DNA of 64,000 nucleotides, taken from positions 29,414,179 to 29,478,178 of the forward strand of contig CATIUR010000005.1 in NCBI GenBank assembly GCA_949592205.1, written 5' to 3'. The notes under the pieces are model-generated. The model made no database searches, was not told the DNA's origin, and saw nothing but the letters and a program-made list of their open reading frames with translations. Below, in pieces: positions 21,316 through 32,487 of the stretch (its first letter is position 1; each line of letters begins with the position of its first letter). The stretch comes from Helichrysum umbraculigerum (Eukaryota > Streptophyta > Magnoliopsida > Asterales > Asteraceae). A program made the position numbers and the translations under genes.

Positions 21316-22933
21316 CTAGGAGAAAAGAAGTCGAGCTATCGACTTTAAAAGAGCGCTTCTCGGGAGGCAACCCGTGTTTTACATTTCCGCAATTTTACAT
21401 TCCAAGAAGTGATAAAGTCTCCGACTATCTTTCACACTTGGATATACGACCAAGTTTCAGCCCGACGCATCAAGTTTTTGACGCCGCGCATTAAAGAAAA
21501 GTATATCCAACGTGTTCACACCTACGAGACCAATCACAAGAAGACTTGATCAAGAGTGAACCCAAGAAGACGAAGTTCGGCAGACGCATACCAAGGAACA
21601 CAGCAAATACTGGGGAGTACTTCTATACCGTCTATTTCATTTGTTTTAAATATACCATATCAACTATGCTTATCACTAAGTGTGGGATTCAAACCCAAAA
21701 CACACTGCTAAAAGAATACGTCTAAGATGTTTCAAATCCTAAGTGTGGGATTTTACCCCATTATGAGCTTAGTTTAACATCGAGGACGATGTTCCTTTAA
21801 GTGTGGGATAGCAGTAGTTGCACTACTGTTAAATGGATAATGGTATATGCTTGATTCTAAAATCGTTGCTCTTTATAAGACCTTGCTTCTCCATAAAAGT
21901 AAACAAAATTTTCAAAATTGAGTTGAAAATATGTTGAAAATGAAAAAATTTAAACAAAGAATGATTTACTTTGGGGAAGAAGGAAAAATAAAATACAAAT
22001 TCTTTTGAAAAACAAGTTTAGTAATCCCATAAAGAGCATCGCATGACTAAGCACACAACAACCCAACTTTCGATTCGTGAGGTATCTTGAGCCATATGAA
22101 AAGCATTCACTTTTAATGCTTCACTTTTTCGATTCTTGAGTGTGCCGATGTATGCGTTTAGAATCAGAACTTGCTCTTGCTATGCATTTCGAATCCGAAC
22201 TGGTGAATCAAAAAGGAGATCGAATCACATCATTCTTGAACCCATCCATACACCCAAAAATAAGTACGTTACCCCCTTTACCTACTCAAAAGCATCCCTC
22301 AAACTTCATAGAAAGTTCCAAAGATGAAAAAAGAGAAGTATTAAGGATATGACGTCGAAAAAAAATATATCTTAGAAAATTCGAAGAAAAGAAAGTCAAA
22401 TGGAGAAAAAGACTCCTCCCAAAAGAAAAAGGCGTCAAATCTCCCGAAAATTCAAAAATTTCAGCTTTCGGCTTCACCAAAAAGAAACCCGAAAAATCGA
22501 CACAAAACCCCCTCTCATATCACCAACACCTCACTCCATCAACCCTACATCACCTCACCTAGAATGATTGTGGCTAGATCGACTTCACGCGCACCAAAAA
22601 GGTAACGATTTGATTCTCGAACAAGCCTATGACGATAAACGATACATGACTAGCGTTCTGAGCGATTGATATAATAGAATAGGAAACCCTAAACACTTTG
22701 AGTGATTTGAGTGACCACCATGAGAGGATCGCCTAGTCATGTATCCAAGATCAAAGATCACAAGCATGCTCCTAAATATTACAATCTTTCCTTTTTAAAG
22801 AACAAGTATTTTACTTTTCCAAAACCCCCTTAGTAAAACGTTCCGCCTTAAAATATTTCATTATCTGCTTATTTTTATCTCTGTTGAATGTTAGTTTGCT
22901 TGAGGACAAGCAAAGTTCTAAGTGTGGGATACT
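21316..22933 (+). other. TE-C 3' non-coding region with repeated AAGTGTGGGAT motif
   Basis: AT-rich and without a credible ORF. AAGTGTGGGAT occurs near 21679, 21741, 21799 and 22920. The last copy lies against the right LTR in the position of the polypurine tract. The repeated copies are likely polypurine-like tracts or old duplicates of it. Confidence 0.6.
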
Positions 22934-25311
22934 TGATATCGCGTAAAAAGTCACGTTTTTACTACCGATATCTCTCTCATTCTAGAATGATTCTTGGAAT
23001 TTTGAACTCAAATATGGTTCAAATCAGTAACATTATGCCAAGATGGTCAAAACGAGGTTGCACGATAAAAATCAAGCAAAACGGATGAAAAACGAAGATT
23101 CCACACACGTTTGAAGATTCAAGGCATCAAAACGAGATTTCAAGACCAAAGTGCCCTCCACCAACATCCACTATTTTCAAGATGTTCGTTTTCAAAATAC
23201 GAATCCAACAGAAGAAGAATCAACCAAAACGGGTGAAAAATGAAGATTTCGCGCCCGCCAGAAGATCCAAATGATTCGCACGAAATATCTGGAGCTAGGG
23301 ACCTCATCTCAGGGCCTATTTTATATCAAAATCTTTGTTTTTGAATTACAAATCCAACAAAAAAAATAATCGACGCAAACGGACGCATAACGAAGAAAAT
23401 ACGCACGAATCAAGCAACGAAGCGAAACGGGGCGGGTAGCCGCCGACCGCCGCCGGCTGCTACAGTGCCGCCGCCGGCTGGCCACCCCCCGTCTCACTTT
23501 CCTTTTTTGGTTAAAACCCGTACCTGGTGCGCCTCTATTTCGTGTGGTACACGCCATTTTTGGAAAGCTTTGTAACATGCACCTCATGGTGCTAATATGA
23601 GCCAAAGCTCACCTATAAATAGAGGGCTTGGGTTCCATTTGCAAAACACACCTTCCTAGCTTATTTTCTCTCACTCTAGAATTAAGCTCCAACTTTCTCA
23701 CTCTACATTATTTATTTAGATTAGGTTTTTACTAGTATTTAAACTAGTCTAGGAGTTTTATTAGAAGTAGAAGGAAAGTGCGGAACGCATTGTAATCTTC
23801 GGTGTATGCTCGGAATTGTGTCAATTAATTCAAGTCTATTCTCTCGCATTTAATCTCGGTTATTTCTATCCTTATCTATCTTAATTAATTATGTTTATAT
23901 TGATTATGCTAGATTTAGTTATTGCCATGATTAGAGAGTAGTATACTTATTGTGTTTGTTTGCGATGTAGTTAGTTAATTATGGGATGATTTATCATTAA
24001 ATATTAAAGATCAGTAATATTGCTTTGATCGTCTTATTGCATGTTCTTGTTTGATTGTTACCTTAGGATCATCATAGTAGTAAAATATAAACGGTATTAA
24101 TTATCGTCAAATAATATGACGGCCCCTATTCGACTGTTACTCGATATAGTACTGGAAACACTTCAAGGTGGAGTACAAATGTATGGAAGTCGAGAAACGA
24201 CCGAAGGTAGTCATATTACGAAACGATACAATATTATGAAGTAATATGATGGCCCCTATTCGACTGTTACTCAGTATAGCGTTGGAAACACTTTAGGTGT
24301 AGTACAAATACGTGGAAGCTGCGTAACGACCGAAGGTAGTTATATTACGGACTAATATATATAAAATGAGAAACCTAGTTTAATTAACCTTTCTAAATAG
24401 AATTTTAAACTTTAAATTAATCTATCGCCTTTCCACCAATAAACGTGATTACAACACCTTTTTACGACGTCCAATTAAAAGGTAGTCAGTCATTTGTGTC
24501 AATACAATTTGTCAAAGGTATGAAACTATGGAACCGCAAGGCAACATGGGGGATTATCGTAGGACAAGACATGGCCCAGGGTTTAAAGCGGTGGAACCAC
24601 TTAAAGTGAGGAACGCTGTGAATATCTGGGGGATTTATTGGGTAGTCTTAAGCAAGGGCTGGTTTAAAGTCATAAATGAACTGTTTTTATATATACGAAT
24701 CTGTTAGGATGATGAGGAATCGTTATATGATTCAATTATGTCTAGTACCTTAAGGTTCAGTTATCCGTTTATATGAAAGCATTGTTAAACCATAATTAAG
24801 ATTTTGTTTATTATTCTAAATACTTTGTAACGTTACCATAACCTAGCTCCCGGTGTGACATGCTAATGGGATTTTAATTAGTAGGGAATCTAGTGTTTAC
24901 ATACAAGTATTCAAGAATGATAATTAACTAATATCTTTCAAAACAGTTTCTCCAAATATCATCCCATAACTTAATTTACGAAGTCTCAGCAAACACTATC
25001 TTTATTTTATCTGCTTTGTCTTTTACTTTTATTTCGCTTTTATTTATTTACTTGCCTAAGTTAGTTGATATAAAAACCAAAACCCCACTATTTTATAAAC
25101 CCCTCACTAGTTTGAAAGCCCTCATCTGCCACGCCTTAGTTTCAATTCAGTCGGTTTGAAGAACGACTCTAGGTCATACCTACCACTTGCTCACCCTTAG
25201 GATTAGCATTGTTAGGAAAAACTTAGGCCCCGCATTTACAAATTTAAAACAACCCACTGCTGGTGCCCGGTTAGTAATCGTTAACGACACCGACCTGATC
25301 GGGACCCAACA
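22934..25311 (+). repeat. TE-C 3' LTR (about 2.38 kb)
   Basis: The 3' end (ACCCAACA at 25311) is fixed by comparison with the left copy. The start is inferred from the last AAGTGTGGGAT followed by TGATATCGCG, because the left LTR's beginning is not in the window. It contains a TATAAATA box at 23614 and the 130-bp duplication at about 24113. Confidence 0.72.
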
Positions 25312-26395
25312 CCTCAAAATCCTCTGTATCCGGCGGCTTGTAGGAGTGAGCCGGCGGTTTGTGGAATGAAGCAGCGGCTTGTGGGGTGAAGCCGGCGGCT
25401 TGTGGGGTGAAGCTGGCGGCTTTGTTTGGCAAATCCAGCATTTCTTATAACTTGTTGATTTAAATGTGAATTTTAATTGTTACATGTTAATATATGATTA
25501 GGGGCTTGTGATTATGATATCAATTGGGTTAAGTTCCTAATGTTATAAATTGATATATGTGGTCTTCAGATATAAGTTTATGAGTTATGGAATATAATAC
25601 TAACTTATATTTGATTGTTAATTCTCAGATCCTCAGAGAACTCAGCGAGATAAGGCAGCTGAGTAAGTGAACTAAAACAATCAGGTGAGTGGATTTGAAA
25701 CTCATAGTTTGATTTGGTTGTGTCAGTTTGATTTCAATCAGTAATTATAGGATTACTATTGATATAATGTCGACTCTGAAATGATATGTCATTTGACTGG
25801 TGGTTTGATTAGCCTGTGCGCTTGAATGTAGTATACAGAGGTCAACTAGATTGTTGGTTGGACTTGATTGCTATTGTTGGTCAACGCAGGGTTGCGTACA
25901 TGTGTTGATGAAGATTAGCAATAAGTTAGCGGTTAATCACTGTTTTGGCCTACAGTTGATTTAAGTGTTCTGATGGGGCCACCCGACACAGGGTCCTTAG
26001 GAACCACCGTTCCTCTTGACGATATTTGTTACATTATTGATTGTGAACAAATTGCTAGCTAAATTGAATTATGGTTGATTATTCATTCACTTAGCTTCGT
26101 GCTAATCCCTCAATTTACTTCCTGCAGGTTATGTTTATATTGTGGGTAGTCAGGAAGGGATGTTTTGATGCTGGGAATGTTTGAAACTTGCAACTCTGAT
26201 CAAGTTGGTTATAAATGATGTTTTGTAATATATAATGCCCCGGTTTGTAAACAAATTAACTATGTTTGGATTAGGAGTTAAACATGTTGTATAAAGGTTT
26301 GCGAAAATTTCTAGCCGAATTCTAATAAAATATGTATTGTAAGAATACGCTTCCGTGGTAAATAATATAATATTGTGCTATTAAATGAGGGGCGT
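25312..26395 (+). repeat. TE-D: 3' portion of a Tekay-like LTR, cut by TE-C and by a solo LTR
   Basis: Plus-strand sequence matching the reverse complement of the TE-A LTR (hairpin cluster 25327-25425, AGGTGAGTGGATTTGAAACTC near 25683, terminal GGGGCGT). Its last four bases (TATA) lie at 28180-28183 beyond the nested solo LTR. The upstream part is outside the window, beyond TE-C. Confidence 0.85.
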
Positions 26396-28174
26396 TGTAA
26401 CATCCTCTCTTCTGGTCCGGTAATTTCTAATTTTAAATTGATGTATTTAATTGTATTAGAAATTATTTGATAATAAGTGTTTAATTTCGAACCTTATTTA
26501 AATAAGCCTTAGGACTTATTGTGCTTAGTAAATTATTAATTGTTTTAATTTACTATAGTTGACGGTGCAATAAAAGAAGTTTCTCGCAAATGGTTTTTAG
26601 GTTCCAGGCAATTGATTGAAAAGGGGATTAGTTTTAAGTAGATGCGGGTCGGTGTAAAAACTTAACCGCCTTAAATATTTCCTTTTTAGGAAAGTTTTAC
26701 ACTTTCCTCATTTAGAAACATAACCCTAAAACCTCTAAACTCTTAAACCCTTGCAAAAACAAGATTGAAACTTGTAAATTTTGGAGCTGTGATCAAGTAC
26801 TAGTATAAACATCATAATCATCATCACTAGTAAGCTTCGATTTTGTGTTCTTGATCTTGTTTTAATTTATGATTATGATTAAGTGTAACCTTTGAATGAA
26901 TTGATGATTCTTGATGTTAATACATGTTATAACATGCTTAAAAGATGTTATATGACCTGAAACATGTTGCTGGAAACGAGTTTGTGGTTGTTTGTTTGTA
27001 AATTTAATTTGCTGAGTTTTGCCATGAGTGACCTGAGACTGCCCTGTTCGTCGCCTGAAGCCGGCGGCTTCATTAAGAAGCCGGTGGCTTCGGCCAAACT
27101 GATTCAAATGGTGACCTCGGATTGAAACTGGAAATGCTGAAGGTAGGCTGGAAGCCGGCGGCTTGGGGGTTATTCCAGCAAATGTTTTGTTTTAACTTTC
27201 AAAACTTGTTTTAACTTGTTAATTGTCATGTAATATGTACTTATTGAATGTTAATATATGATAAGTGTTATATGATGAGTACTAATACATAACTAGGAAC
27301 TTGTAATTGCAATGTGAATTGTGTTAAGTTCCTATTGATCTAAGTTGATACAAAGCAAGTGCTTATGATCTTGGTTCTAACTTTTACCTGATTAATGATT
27401 CTCAGATAAGCAAAGAGCTCAGCAAGATAAGACAGTTGAGTAAGTGAAACAAGATAATCAGGTGAGTGGATTTGAAACTCACAGTTTGATTTGGTTGTGT
27501 CAGTTTGATTTCAATCAGTAATTATAGGATTACTACTGATAGTATATTAACTTTGAAATGATATGCCGTATGATTGGTAGTTTGATTAGCCTGTGAGCTT
27601 GATTGATAAATCCAGAGGTCAACTAGATTGTCAGTTGGACTTGATTGCTAATGTTGGTCAACACAGGGTTGCGTACATGTGTTGATGGAGATTAGCATTT
27701 AGTTAGCGGTTAATCACTGTTTTGGCCTACAGTTGATGTAAGTGTTCTGATGGGGCCACCCGGAACAGGGTCCTTAGGAACCACCGTTCCTCTTGACGAT
27801 GTTTGTTACATTATTGGTTGTGAACAGATTGCTAGCTAAATTGAATTGTAGTTGATAATTCATTCACTTAGCTTTGTGCTAATCCCTCAATTTACTTCCT
27901 GCAGGTGATGTATATTATGTGGGTAGTCAGGAATGATGTTTTGATGCTGAGAATGTTTGAAACTTGCAACTCTGATCCAGTTTGTAATAAATAATGTTTT
28001 ATAGCATATAATGCCCGGGTTTGTAAACATGTTAACTATGTTTGTTTAGTAGTTAAACATATTGTATAAAGGTTTGCGAAAATTTCTAGCAGGTTTTTAA
28101 TAGAATATGTAATTATAATAGTCGCTTCCGCCAAACTTAATATTATATTATTGTACTAAATGAGGGGCGTTATA
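26396..28174 (+). repeat. Solo LTR (1779 bp), Tekay-like, nested 4 bp from the end of TE-D
   Basis: Runs from TGTAACATCC to GGGGCGTTATA in plus orientation. It is flanked by the 5-bp target duplication GGCGT (26391-26395 and 28175-28179). No internal region is present, so it is the remnant of an LTR-LTR recombination. A hairpin cluster with AAGCC/GGCTT arms lies at 27057-27167. Confidence 0.92.
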
Positions 28175-28183
28175 GGCGTTATA

Positions 28184-29435
28184 GTATTCGATTTGATTTT
28201 ACTAATAATTAAATAGAAAGGGGTAAAATTAATCTGGGATGATGGGATCATAACTTAAAAGTTGAAAACAAAAGGTTGGTTGTGTATAGTAAAAGGATGA
28301 TTTTCCTAGATTTATTGAAAGCTAAGGAAGCAAAGTAAAGGTCGGTGTAAAGTTAAAGGATGATAGTTGTAATTCAACAAACTTTAGTGGTTCGGGGTTT
28401 GACATTTACAACGTTTGACCAACATAAAGGAGTGGTTTTCAAGGTTCACATGTCTTAAAGCAATGATGTGTTTGTTAATTAGTTCACGTTTTTGTTTTTG
28501 TTTTTTAGCAGAGTTCACGTTTTTGTTAAAAAAAGAAAAAAAAAAAAGTACTTCACGTTTCTAGAAACACATTCCCTACTGAGTTGTCACGATTTAATTT
28601 AGATATAGTGATATATGTTTTATAAAAAGTCATTAGTCGAAAGCAGTAAAAATATCAGTTAAATTATTGATTATTATTATTATTATGATAGAAAACATAG
28701 CATACAATACTAGAAAATACTTGTAAACAATAAAAGAGTTATCGGTGTGTGGTCTCCTAACGGAAACCAAATATATTTCATTTTGGACTAATAATCAAAT
28801 GCGTCAATTCAAAATGACGATGTGCTCGGAATTTTGTTTGGTTCATTTGGTTAACAGTAAATTACCTTAAAACCATGGTTTTTGACTATGTATTAATTTT
28901 TTTTTTAAAAGCAAATTGTAAACTTTTATGAAGTCCATTGTGGTACTCGACTTGATAGTTTGTCATCACCAATCGAGAATGTATGTTTTCGAGAAGAAGG
29001 TAAGCACATAACCACTTTACGTAATTAAGTTGCGCGTAGCAAAGATTGATAACCTTTTACATCGAACTCAACTTGAGAGATCATGTTTTATCTCAAACGG
29101 ATATAATAAACCCCACGTTACATAACATTGAATATTTTAACTCATCTAATCTTGTATACAGATTACATGACCTGAAGTTCAATATTACAAAATCTTAGTA
29201 ATCCATCCAGTAATAAACATGTCAACACCATGCTTCATGAATCATGAGGTTATGAATAATAAATAATTTGCACATGTATGTACAAACAGATATTGGTTAG
29301 AAAAAACTAATATGAATGAATTGGGCATTTGGGCTGCCCATCTTATGATTCTTATCCATTATTATATGTCTTTAAATTGGGCTGCACTCCATTTCTCAAT
29401 TTTCATAGGTCATAAGTTTGGCTCTTTAAAAGTCA
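28184..29435. other. Intergenic, no gene seen
   Basis: AT-rich sequence with a poly-A run (about 28530) and a short ATT microsatellite (about 28670-28685). No long reading frame and no recognisable element ends. Confidence 0.5.
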
Positions 29436-29704
29436 ATGATGTCCAGCTCAACTGGTCAGAGGCTTGGGGTCAATGATAGGAGACCTGAGAAACCCATGTT
29501 CGATCCTTGAGGCCAGCGGGTTTTACCATTAATTCGTTGTCGTGCCTTCGGGCGGACGGATTAGTGGGTTTTTCCCGGATTTGGAGTAACTTGGAGCGTT
29601 TAAAGGCTCCGTACGGCTGAATTGGGCCAGTATATGGAGACTTAGCCATTGGGTCTCCCCGTACGGAGTACCTAGACGATTTCTGTTAGCCTTTCAAAAA
29701 AAAA
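29436..29704 (+). mobile_element. tRNA-derived SINE
   Basis: An A-box-like CAGCTCAACTGG (29444-29455) and a B-box-like GTTCGATCC (29498-29506) are spaced about 45 bp apart as in a Pol III promoter. A roughly 190-bp body follows, ending in a poly-A tail (29696-29704). I could not find a clear target duplication, so the ends are approximate. Confidence 0.62.
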
Positions 29705-29857
29705 TTTATTTATTTAAACAGTCATAATTGAGTGAATTAAATTTAAATACACTTTTAAATATTCCAAAAAGACAAATTATAGAAATCGATATATCTAAAT
29801 AATGATTAGACCATCCGTAACGCAAGGACGTGGCCCGCGTTCTCACCCTCCACAACG

Positions 29858-29885
29858 CCAGAACGCCGCTAACGCGGCGTTCTGG
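29858..29885. repeat. Perfect 12-bp hairpin near Harbinger 5' end
   Basis: CCAGAACGCCGC (29858-29869) and GCGGCGTTCTGG (29874-29885) around a TAAC loop. Its core GCGTTCTGG recurs near the 3' end (about 31945, 31972, 32028), so it is a candidate transposase-binding repeat. Confidence 0.85.
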
Positions 29886-30347
29886 CCGGCGTTCTCACTC
29901 GAATAACGGGACGATTTTGGCGTTTTTGTGGGTCCCACGCGTTTTTTTAATTTCTTTTCCCTTTTTCATTTGAAGTTTAATTCGGTTTTTAAAAAAAAAA
30001 CTTTTTTTTAAAAAAAGTTACCGTTTGAACTTTAAAAAAAAAAAAAAAAAAAAATTCAAAAAAAACAGAGACGCTCCTCACCCGTTTTTTTCAAAATTTT
30101 TTAAATTTTTTTCCAAACCACTTCTATATCTATATATATTACACCATTCACACTCCATTTTCATCAAAATCAAACTACTTTAACCTTTATTTTATAAACT
30201 TTCTTCACTATTTTATACACTTCTACTTCCCACACTTTCCTCATCATTTTTAATAAATATTTCATCCACTTTCACCACCATTATACACATCCATCTAATA
30301 TATTTTCTACACCATTTTATACCATTTTCATCACATAATTTCACAAA

Positions 30348-31661
30348 ATGGATTCGATAAATAAGATTTGCGGATCCGACTCCGACGATGACAACATGTG
30401 GCAACTTTTGCAACAATACCAAGCTCAACTAAGTAGTGACGCCGGACAAAGTTCAAGAACACCACGCAACCGAAGTTACATTCCAAGAGACCGTGAAGGT
30501 GCCCAACAACGTCTTTGGGACGACTACTTTTCCGAGCGCCCGAGGTATCCTCCAAATTTGTTCAAACGACGCTTCCGTATGAGTCGAGGTTTATTTGTGC
30601 GAATAGTACAAGGTATATCCGACTACTCCATCGAACCTATTCCCGAACACTTTCAATTTTTTAAACAAAAACCGGATGCACTTGGTCGGCTTGGTTTTAC
30701 GCCGCTACAAAAGTGCACTTCCGCCATGCGCCAATTGGCGTATGGCACAGCCGCGGATATGTTCGACGAGTATTTACAAATGGGTGAAAAAACATCGCTC
30801 GACTGTCTAAACAACTTTTGTAAGTGTGTCTTTGATTTGTACTCGGCGGAATATTTGAGAAAGCCGACCGCTACAGATATTGCTCGGCTATATGCAGCAC
30901 ACGAGCAGAAGCATGGGTTTAGAGGAATGCTAGGGAGCATTGACTGTATGCATTGGCAATGGAAAAATTGCCCGAATGCATGGAAGGGGCAGTACACTAG
31001 AGGTGATCACGGACACCCCACCATTATGCTTGAAGCTGTTGCTTCATACGACATGTGGATATGGCATGCTTTTTTTGGCATGGCGGGTTCGAACAACGAC
31101 ATCAACGTATTAAACCAATCTCCGTTGTTCGATTCTATCAAAAATGACACTGGGCCACCCGCAGATTTCACTGTCAATGGACATCACTACACTAAAGGAT
31201 ATTATCTTGCAGATGGTATTTATCCGGATTGGTGTACACTAGTCAAAGGCTTTCACTCCCCTACTGATGACAAACGAACCAAGTTCAAGAGATTTCAAGA
31301 AAGTGCTCGGAAAGATGTCGAACGGGCTTTTGGCGTACTGCAAGGCAGGTTTGCAATTTTAAAAATTTCGGGGAGAGCTTTGAGTGTCAACAAGATGCGA
31401 AGACAGATGTATACTTGTGTCATACTACACAACATGATTCAAGAGGATAACAACTTCGCAATATCATCTATCGAGCAAGAAATGATCGACGACCCTACTA
31501 ACCGACCTCGTCGTGATTTTAAGACTCGTGTTCAAGATAGAGAGGCTAGAGCCAAGGAAATACGGGACAAAAATGTGCACGACCAACTGCGGACCGATCT
31601 CACCGAGCACATTTGGATGCTACCACCAAACTTTCGCAGCTTACCACCATCCACGGCTTAG
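30348..31661 (+). CDS. PIF/Harbinger DDE transposase, intact (437 aa)
   Basis: Plant Harbinger-type transposase (DDE_Tnp_4 / plant transposon protein family), which cuts and pastes the element in the nucleus. The catalytic triad is visible: D in GSIDCMHWQWKNCP (about residue 199), D in YYLADGIYPDW (about 289) and E in DVERAFGVLQGRF (about 325). The conserved PTIMLEAVASYDMWIWH and GSNNDINVLNQSPLF segments and the C-terminal MYTCVILHNMI are also present. An acidic N-terminus precedes. One exon, no stops, usual family length. Autonomous PIF elements normally also encode a Myb/SANT-like partner. I see none within the inverted repeats, so this copy may depend on another element for that partner. 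Confidence 0.93.
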   Translation: MDSINKICGSDSDDDNMWQLLQQYQAQLSSDAGQSSRTPRNRSYIPRDREGAQQRLWDDYFSERPRYPPNLFKRRFRMSRGLFVRIVQGISDYSIEPIPEHFQFFKQKPDALGRLGFTPLQKCTSAMRQLAYGTAADMFDEYLQMGEKTSLDCLNNFCKCVFDLYSAEYLRKPTATDIARLYAAHEQKHGFRGMLGSIDCMHWQWKNCPNAWKGQYTRGDHGHPTIMLEAVASYDMWIWHAFFGMAGSNNDINVLNQSPLFDSIKNDTGPPADFTVNGHHYTKGYYLADGIYPDWCTLVKGFHSPTDDKRTKFKRFQESARKDVERAFGVLQGRFAILKISGRALSVNKMRRQMYTCVILHNMIQEDNNFAISSIEQEMIDDPTNRPRRDFKTRVQDREARAKEIRDKNVHDQLRTDLTEHIWMLPPNFRSLPPSTA

Positions 31662-32059
31662 TTATTTTACTATAAACTATTGTATTGTATCGTATTTTAT
31701 TTTAATGATTGTATCGTATCGTAATTTAGTTTAATTATTCGTATCGTATTGTATTTTAAATTTAGTGTGATGTATTTTATTTTAAAAAAGTAATGTATTT
31801 CATTTTCGATTAATTAATGTATGGTTTTTATTTTAATTATTGTGGTGTATTATATTTTTAATTAAAATGTTTTGTATTGTATTTTAAATAAAAGAAAATT
31901 AAATTTAGTTAGTTAGTGGTGGGTCCCAGAATGGAGAAAAAAAGTGGTGTTCTGGTGTTATGATTATGGGCGTTCTGGTGTTATAGTTTGATGCTGATGT
32001 GGCGCTGATGTGGCAGCTGAAAAAGTGGCGTTCTGATGTTACGGTTACGGATGTTCTTA

Positions 32060-32487
32060 TAGTTTAACAATTTATTAATGTGAGGTGGGAATAAGACAAA
32101 AATGTGTAATTTCCCGGTAAATGTGGAGGATGGACAATGAGGCCATGAGAGTATGGTGGGGAACATTGTTGGTAGCTTACTTACCAGACAGCCTGTATCC
32201 ACATTTTTTTCCTCTTCGATCGTCTCCTACGACCCGACCCGAGATTTGTTATCAAAATTTTCATATTCATTTAATATTTTGAATTATATAGGTGCAAACA
32301 TGCAGGTGAGCATTCACCTATAAAATCAGTGCAAAGGTTTTCTATATCGGAGCAATTTGCATACCAACTGTTTGATAAATTGTCAAAAAGAGTTGGTTAA
32401 GTGCAACTTCATCACGCTTTCCGGATCCCTTTGTCATTGCCAACTTCCAAGATTCCACGTTTCGAAATACCGTCACAGTTGTAAGGA
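32060..32487 (+). promoter_or_regulatory. Upstream region of the bHLH gene
   Basis: 428 bp between the Harbinger element and the bHLH start codon. A GCAG/GTGAGC donor-like site near 32303 and a TCACAG acceptor-like site near 32478 would allow a 5' UTR intron. This is speculative. Confidence 0.35.

Larger units (their letters stand above)
16105..25311 (+). mobile_element. TE-C: Athila-like non-autonomous LTR retrotransposon (gag and protease only)
   Basis: Plus-strand element. The left LTR (16105-17903) has lost its first part to TE-B. A tRNA-Asp-type primer site lies at 17910, gag at 18100-19188, a protease plus unknown module at 19189-21315, a long non-coding 3' region, then the right LTR (about 22934-25311). 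No reverse transcriptase, RNase H or integrase motif is found anywhere between the LTRs. The four AAGTGTGGGAT motifs and the DLGA protease are typical of the Athila lineage. It interrupts the Tekay-like LTR TE-D at 25312. Confidence 0.85.
29809..32056 (+). mobile_element. Complete PIF/Harbinger DNA transposon (2248 bp)
   Basis: Terminal inverted repeats GACCATCCGTAAC (29809) and, on the other strand, GAACATCCGTAAC (ending 32056) are flanked by the 3-bp target duplication TTA (29806-29808, 32057-32059), the superfamily hallmark. It carries one long intact transposase gene. The subterminal regions carry several GCGTTCTGG-type repeats. A perfect 12-bp inverted repeat lies at 29858-29885. Confidence 0.93.

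Noticed and set aside
22136..22480. Short overlapping frames 3' of the TE-C ORF
   Set aside because: They overlap on both strands in AT-rich non-coding sequence, with no recognisable domain or codon pattern.
16105..25311. TE-C as a complete autonomous Athila element
   Set aside because: No RT, RNase H or integrase motif in any frame between the LTRs.
26385..26405. LTR-LTR junction as a trace of a 2-LTR circle or tandem element
   Set aside because: The GGCGT duplication on both sides and the displaced TATA at 28180-28183 explain it as a simple nested solo LTR.
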